64,000 bases of DNA. It comes from Verrucomicrobiota bacterium. GTDB lineage: Bacteria; Verrucomicrobiota; Verrucomicrobiia; Opitutales; Opitutaceae. Below, in pieces: positions 61,154 through 64,000 of the stretch (the stretch's first letter is position 1; each line of letters begins with the position of its first letter). Under the pieces are notes generated by a model. It worked only from the letters and a program-made list of their open reading frames with translations, ran no database searches and had not been told where the DNA came from. The stretch spans positions 62,001 through 126,000 of the forward strand of contig JAEKKV010000010.1 of assembly GCA_019510185.1 (NCBI GenBank), given 5' to 3'. Both the position numbers and the translations under genes were made by a program.

Positions 61154-62137
61154 ATGTCCGCCATTTTCAACGCCCTGCCCGGAATCGAGGTGCCCGTCGG
61201 CTCCATTAAACACAGCCTGACGCGCATGTGGGACGACACCGCCTCCAAGGGCGGTCCCGCGCCCGCGTCCGACGACGCCAAGGCCACGCAGGTCAACTTC
61301 GTCATGCATCTCGGTCTCGGCACGACGGCCGAGGACGCGGTCGTGCAGTTCCAGACCGCGGTGCGGTTTTCCAAGCGCTATCCCTGTCGGGTGGTCGTGC
61401 TTTGTCCGATGGCGGACGATTCCTCGGCCATCGAGGTGCGCGCCAAGATCTACGGCGAATGCCATCTCGGGAAATCCAAGGGCGACACCCGTTGCTGCGA
61501 GTTCGTGATGCTGACGTACTCCTTCAGCGCCCGGCCGTTCATCGAGGATCAAGTCTCCATCTGTCTTTCGACAGATCTGCCGCTTTACTACTGGGCGCAC
61601 CGCTTCGTCTCCACCGCGCGCATCAATCATTTCCAGTACCTCCTCAGCCGCGCCAAACGCGTGCTGATCGACAGCGCGCTGGTGCCCGATGACGCGCTGA
61701 CGTTCCCCTGGCCGCGGCGCGAAGCGGTGCGCGATCTTGCGTATGCCCGCCTGCTGCCGGTGCGTCAGACGCTCGGTCAATTCCTCAGCGCCTATGAACC
61801 CGCGAAGTTGATCGACGGACTTCAGACAGTGACGCTGCTGCATCATCCATCCACGGCGGCCGAGGCGCGGGTGCTTGCCGGCTGGTTGAAAACCCGGCTG
61901 GAAGCCTGCGGTGCCAAGACCGGCCAGGTGGCGATTCGCACCGAGGCGAGCGAGAAGGGCGTTTCGTTCGAGCTCAACTTCACCTACGGCAACGCGCACC
62001 ACTTCCACTGGCGGGGCGATCTGGCGCATGGCGCCGGCCACTTCGAGGCGGATTTCGGCACGGGTCGCACGACCCTGCCCACCGCCGTGAGCCTCCTCAA
62101 TTCCGAGGCGGCGCTCGGCGAGGCGATGTTCTTCTGA
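61154..62137 (+). CDS. opcA: Glucose-6-phosphate dehydrogenase assembly protein OpcA-like
   Basis: The protein is 327 residues from the ATG at 61154. OpcA promotes assembly and redox tuning of glucose-6-phosphate dehydrogenase in cyanobacteria and actinobacteria. The family pattern shows in RVVVLCPMADDSSAIEVRAK, CCEFVMLTYS, SICLSTDLPLYYWAHRF and VLIDSALVPDDA. The position between zwf and pgl confirms the assignment. There are Cys residues (CRVVVLC, CRRC-free, TRCCEF) that might respond to redox, though none is established here. Confidence 0.88.
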   Translation: MSAIFNALPGIEVPVGSIKHSLTRMWDDTASKGGPAPASDDAKATQVNFVMHLGLGTTAEDAVVQFQTAVRFSKRYPCRVVVLCPMADDSSAIEVRAKIYGECHLGKSKGDTRCCEFVMLTYSFSARPFIEDQVSICLSTDLPLYYWAHRFVSTARINHFQYLLSRAKRVLIDSALVPDDALTFPWPRREAVRDLAYARLLPVRQTLGQFLSAYEPAKLIDGLQTVTLLHHPSTAAEARVLAGWLKTRLEACGAKTGQVAIRTEASEKGVSFELNFTYGNAHHFHWRGDLAHGAGHFEADFGTGRTTLPTAVSLLNSEAALGEAMFF

Positions 62138-62195
62138 ACGCCGGCGGCTTGGCCGCAGGTGCGCGGAAGCGTCGGGCTTCACTCTTTTACTTTTC

Positions 62196-62927
62196 ATGAC
62201 CGAGCAATCCACTGATTACGGCCGCCTGATCGTCGGCTCCAAGGAACAGCTTTTTATCAAGGCCGCCGAACTCGCGGTCGAGGCCTACGCGCGCTCGAAG
62301 GCGAAGTCCTTTACCTGGGCTTTCACGGGCGGCTCCACGCCGCAGGACTGGTATCGCTGGGCCGCCACGACGCAGGCGTTGCCGGAGAACGTGCTCGCGA
62401 ATGCGCATTTCACGGTGAGCGACGAGCGCCATGTGCCGCTCGCCAGCGATCAGAGCAATTTTGGCAACGCCGAGCGCCTGCTGTTGACGCCCGCCGGCGT
62501 ACCGGCCGCGCATTGGCATCCGTGGGCGGTGGACAGCTCGCCGGAGCAGGCGGCGGAGGCCTATCGTCAAACGATGGCCTCCCTGGCCGGCCCGGGCAAA
62601 GGCTACGAGGTTTGCTTCCTGGGCATGGGCGATGATGCGCACACCGCCTCGTTTTTCCCCGGGAGTCCGCTGCTGCAGGATGACGGAAACCTGCCGTTCG
62701 CGGCGCTTGAGGTGCCGGGCAAGGGTTGGCGTCTCACCATCACGCCGGCGGGGCTGCGCGCCTGCGGACTGATCGTGGTGATGACGCTCGGCGCGGGCAA
62801 GGCGGAGGCGTTGCACCGCGTGATGCGCGGCCCCTTCGACCCGATGCAGGCGCCGGCCCAGATTCTCTCGACGTGCTCGGACCGCGTGGTGTGGCTGGTG
62901 GACGAGGCGGCGGCGGCCCGGTTGTAA
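62196..62927 (+). CDS. pgl: 6-phosphogluconolactonase
   Basis: The protein is 243 residues, the usual length for the DevB-type enzyme. It hydrolyses 6-phosphogluconolactone, the product of zwf. Family features: FTGGSTPQDWYRWA, then VSDERHVPLASDQSNFGNAE and LLTPAGVPA, then CFLGMGDDAHTASFFPGSP, then ITPAGLRACGLIVVMTLG and AGKAEALHRVM. It is the third gene of the zwf-opcA-pgl set, 58 bp after opcA. The leader TTCACTCTTTTACTTTTC before the ATG has no Shine-Dalgarno sequence. Confidence 0.95.
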   Translation: MTEQSTDYGRLIVGSKEQLFIKAAELAVEAYARSKAKSFTWAFTGGSTPQDWYRWAATTQALPENVLANAHFTVSDERHVPLASDQSNFGNAERLLLTPAGVPAAHWHPWAVDSSPEQAAEAYRQTMASLAGPGKGYEVCFLGMGDDAHTASFFPGSPLLQDDGNLPFAALEVPGKGWRLTITPAGLRACGLIVVMTLGAGKAEALHRVMRGPFDPMQAPAQILSTCSDRVVWLVDEAAAARL

Positions 62928-62946
62928 GCCGCCGCCACGTCGGCGG

Positions 62947-63444
62947 TCAGCGCACGATCAACACGCCCTTCATGCCCATCTGATAATGGGCGGGAAAGGT
63001 GCAGAGATAAACGTACTCGCCGGGTTCGGCGGGGGCTTTGAAGGTCACCTTGTCCTTTTCTTTGGCGCCGAGAAGGCGGGTGTGCGCGAGCACGTTGTCC
63101 TGCTGGCTGGCGGGAAGGTACTCGGTTGACTGGGCCTGCATCGCGGCGGTGGCGAAGGCGCCGGCATCCACGTCTTTTTTCAGGAGCACCCAGTTGTGGC
63201 CCATGGCGACTTTCGGCTGGGTTCCGATGTTGGTCAGGGCGACAGTGATCTCTTCGCCGGGAGCGGCGGTGATTTCCGCGAGGTTGAACTTCATGTTATC
63301 CCCCGCGGTGATCTCGATCACCTTGGCCCCCGCTGCGGCGGGCGCAGGCGGAGTGGCGGTTTCGGTTTTCTGGGGGCCACAGCCGGCCAGAAAGAAACAT
63401 GCGCCGACGAGCAGCGCGGTGAACGAGGGGGTGAAACGGTTCAT
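62947..63444 (-). CDS. Azurin-like type 1 copper lipoprotein
   Basis: The protein is 165 residues from the ATG at 63444; the longer open frame upstream is Arg-rich and rejected. The signal peptide ends in the lipobox FLAGC (Cys22), so the protein is lipid-anchored in the periplasm. A Pro/Ala linker precedes the cupredoxin domain (about 42-165). Type 1 copper ligands are His83 (AMGHNWVLL), Cys148, His153 and Met158 in YLCTFPAHYQMGMKG, with one extra residue compared with azurin between His and Met. It should carry electrons to a terminal oxidase or reductase. It converges on pgl. Confidence 0.92.
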   Translation of the reverse strand: MNRFTPSFTALLVGACFFLAGCGPQKTETATPPAPAAAGAKVIEITAGDNMKFNLAEITAAPGEEITVALTNIGTQPKVAMGHNWVLLKKDVDAGAFATAAMQAQSTEYLPASQQDNVLAHTRLLGAKEKDKVTFKAPAEPGEYVYLCTFPAHYQMGMKGVLIVR

Positions 63445-63509
63445 GCCACCAATGTTGCGGCGGCGGCGGCTTTCGCAAACCGGAAGACGCGAAACCGCCG
63501 AAGACTTCG

Positions 63510-64000
63510 TTACTGGCGAAGTGCACCGACCGCCTGTTCGGCGAGGAACGAGGCGTAGGTTTTCTCCAGCCCTTCGCGAAGGGAAATGCGGGCGCGCCAA
63601 CCGAGCTTGGCCAATTGGGAGACGTCCATGAGCTTGCGTGGCGTCCCGTCGGGCTTGGTGGTATCCCAGAGGATTTTTCCTTTGTACCCCGTCACGTCGG
63701 CCACGGTTTCGGTGAGCTCCTTGATGGTCACGTCGGTGCCGGTGCCGACATTGATCCAGTCGGGCGGATTCTCCTGTTTGAGGAGGAAGGCGGAGGCGTC
63801 GGCGAGATCGTCGACGTGAAGGAATTCGCGGCGGGGAGTGCCCGTGCCCCAGGCGGTTACCTCGGGCTTTCCGGCCAGCCGGGCTTCGTGGAAACGACGG
63901 ATGAGGGCGGGAAGAACGTGCGAATTTTGCGGGTGATAGTTGTCACCCGGCCCGTAGAGGTTGGTGGGCATGCCCGAGTGAAACATCACGCCATATTGCT
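63510..64000 (-). CDS. fcl: GDP-L-fucose synthase, C-terminal part (5' end outside window)
   Basis: The protein frame is open to the window edge; 163 residues are visible. The sequence [19 protein letters not shown] then [29 protein letters not shown] and the ending [10 protein letters not shown] match GDP-4-keto-6-deoxymannose epimerase/reductase, an extended SDR that makes GDP-L-fucose for polysaccharide. The N-terminal Rossmann motif and the catalytic YxxxK lie beyond the window. Function rests on the strong C-terminal signature. Related NAD-dependent epimerases are the alternative. Confidence 0.88.
   Translation of the reverse strand, partial: QYGVMFHSGMPTNLYGPGDNYHPQNSHVLPALIRRFHEARLAGKPEVTAWGTGTPRREFLHVDDLADASAFLLKQENPPDWINVGTGTDVTIKELTETVADVTGYKGKILWDTTKPDGTPRKLMDVSQLAKLGWRARISLREGLEKTYASFLAEQAVGALRQ

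Overview
The window is about 64 kb of GC-rich chromosomal DNA, densely coded on both strands, with no rRNA, integrase, transposase or CRISPR array. My best guess at the source is a verrucomicrobium of the Opitutaceae type. The reasons are a PEP-CTERM sorted protein, a large carbohydrate locus with a LacI regulator and an SSS symporter, a zwf-opcA-pgl set, and many start codons that lack a Shine-Dalgarno sequence and instead follow pyrimidine-rich leaders. This assignment is an inference; no rRNA is present to confirm it.

Layout. 0-20 kb carries signalling and stress genes: a receiver fragment, YihY membrane protein, YflT-like and BON proteins, a NarL-type hybrid kinase with its overlapping LuxR-type regulator, a giant PAS/GAF kinase, DUF2934, SDR, DUF892 and DUF1328 proteins, a glycosyltransferase coupled to an EEP-nuclease fusion, another receiver, an amine oxidase and an NtrC-type regulator. 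20-21.3 kb holds a phosphate-type binding protein and tRNA-Gly(GCC) with its own terminator. 21.4-34.3 kb is a polysaccharide-utilisation region: an alginate-lyase-like protein, GH35, a LacI regulator, a hydroxyacid dehydrogenase, GH36, an SSS symporter and GH43. 34.3-36.6 kb has a pyrophosphatase-like protein, a stand-alone LigD-type polymerase domain and a UdgX-like glycosylase.

36.6-55.2 kb is the unusual part. It begins with two unrecognised genes behind a good promoter. Next comes a Nif11-domain protein translationally coupled to a sulfotransferase and facing an aspartyl/asparaginyl beta-hydroxylase, then a PEP-CTERM protein and an acetyltransferase. A tail-collar protein with a DUF6916 partner follows. 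Finally a five-gene plus-strand run holds a c-type cytochrome family protein, a GH31 enzyme resembling alpha-1,4-glucan lyase, a DUF6209-like protein, a 1588-residue multicopper-oxidase/redoxin/tyrosinase/HEAT-repeat fusion, and a cytochrome-like protein without a heme motif.

55.3-64 kb returns to housekeeping: tyrS, a GAF-PilB ATPase, YraN, zwf-opcA-pgl (oxidative pentose phosphate pathway), an azurin-like lipoprotein and the C-terminal part of a GDP-fucose synthase cut by the window edge.

The strongest candidates for undescribed biology are the Nif11/sulfotransferase/AspH module and the oxidase-lyase cluster at 42.8-55.2 kb. Also notable are a UdgX homologue whose covalent-bond histidine position is asparagine, and an EEP nuclease fused to an apparently inactive phosphodiesterase-like domain.
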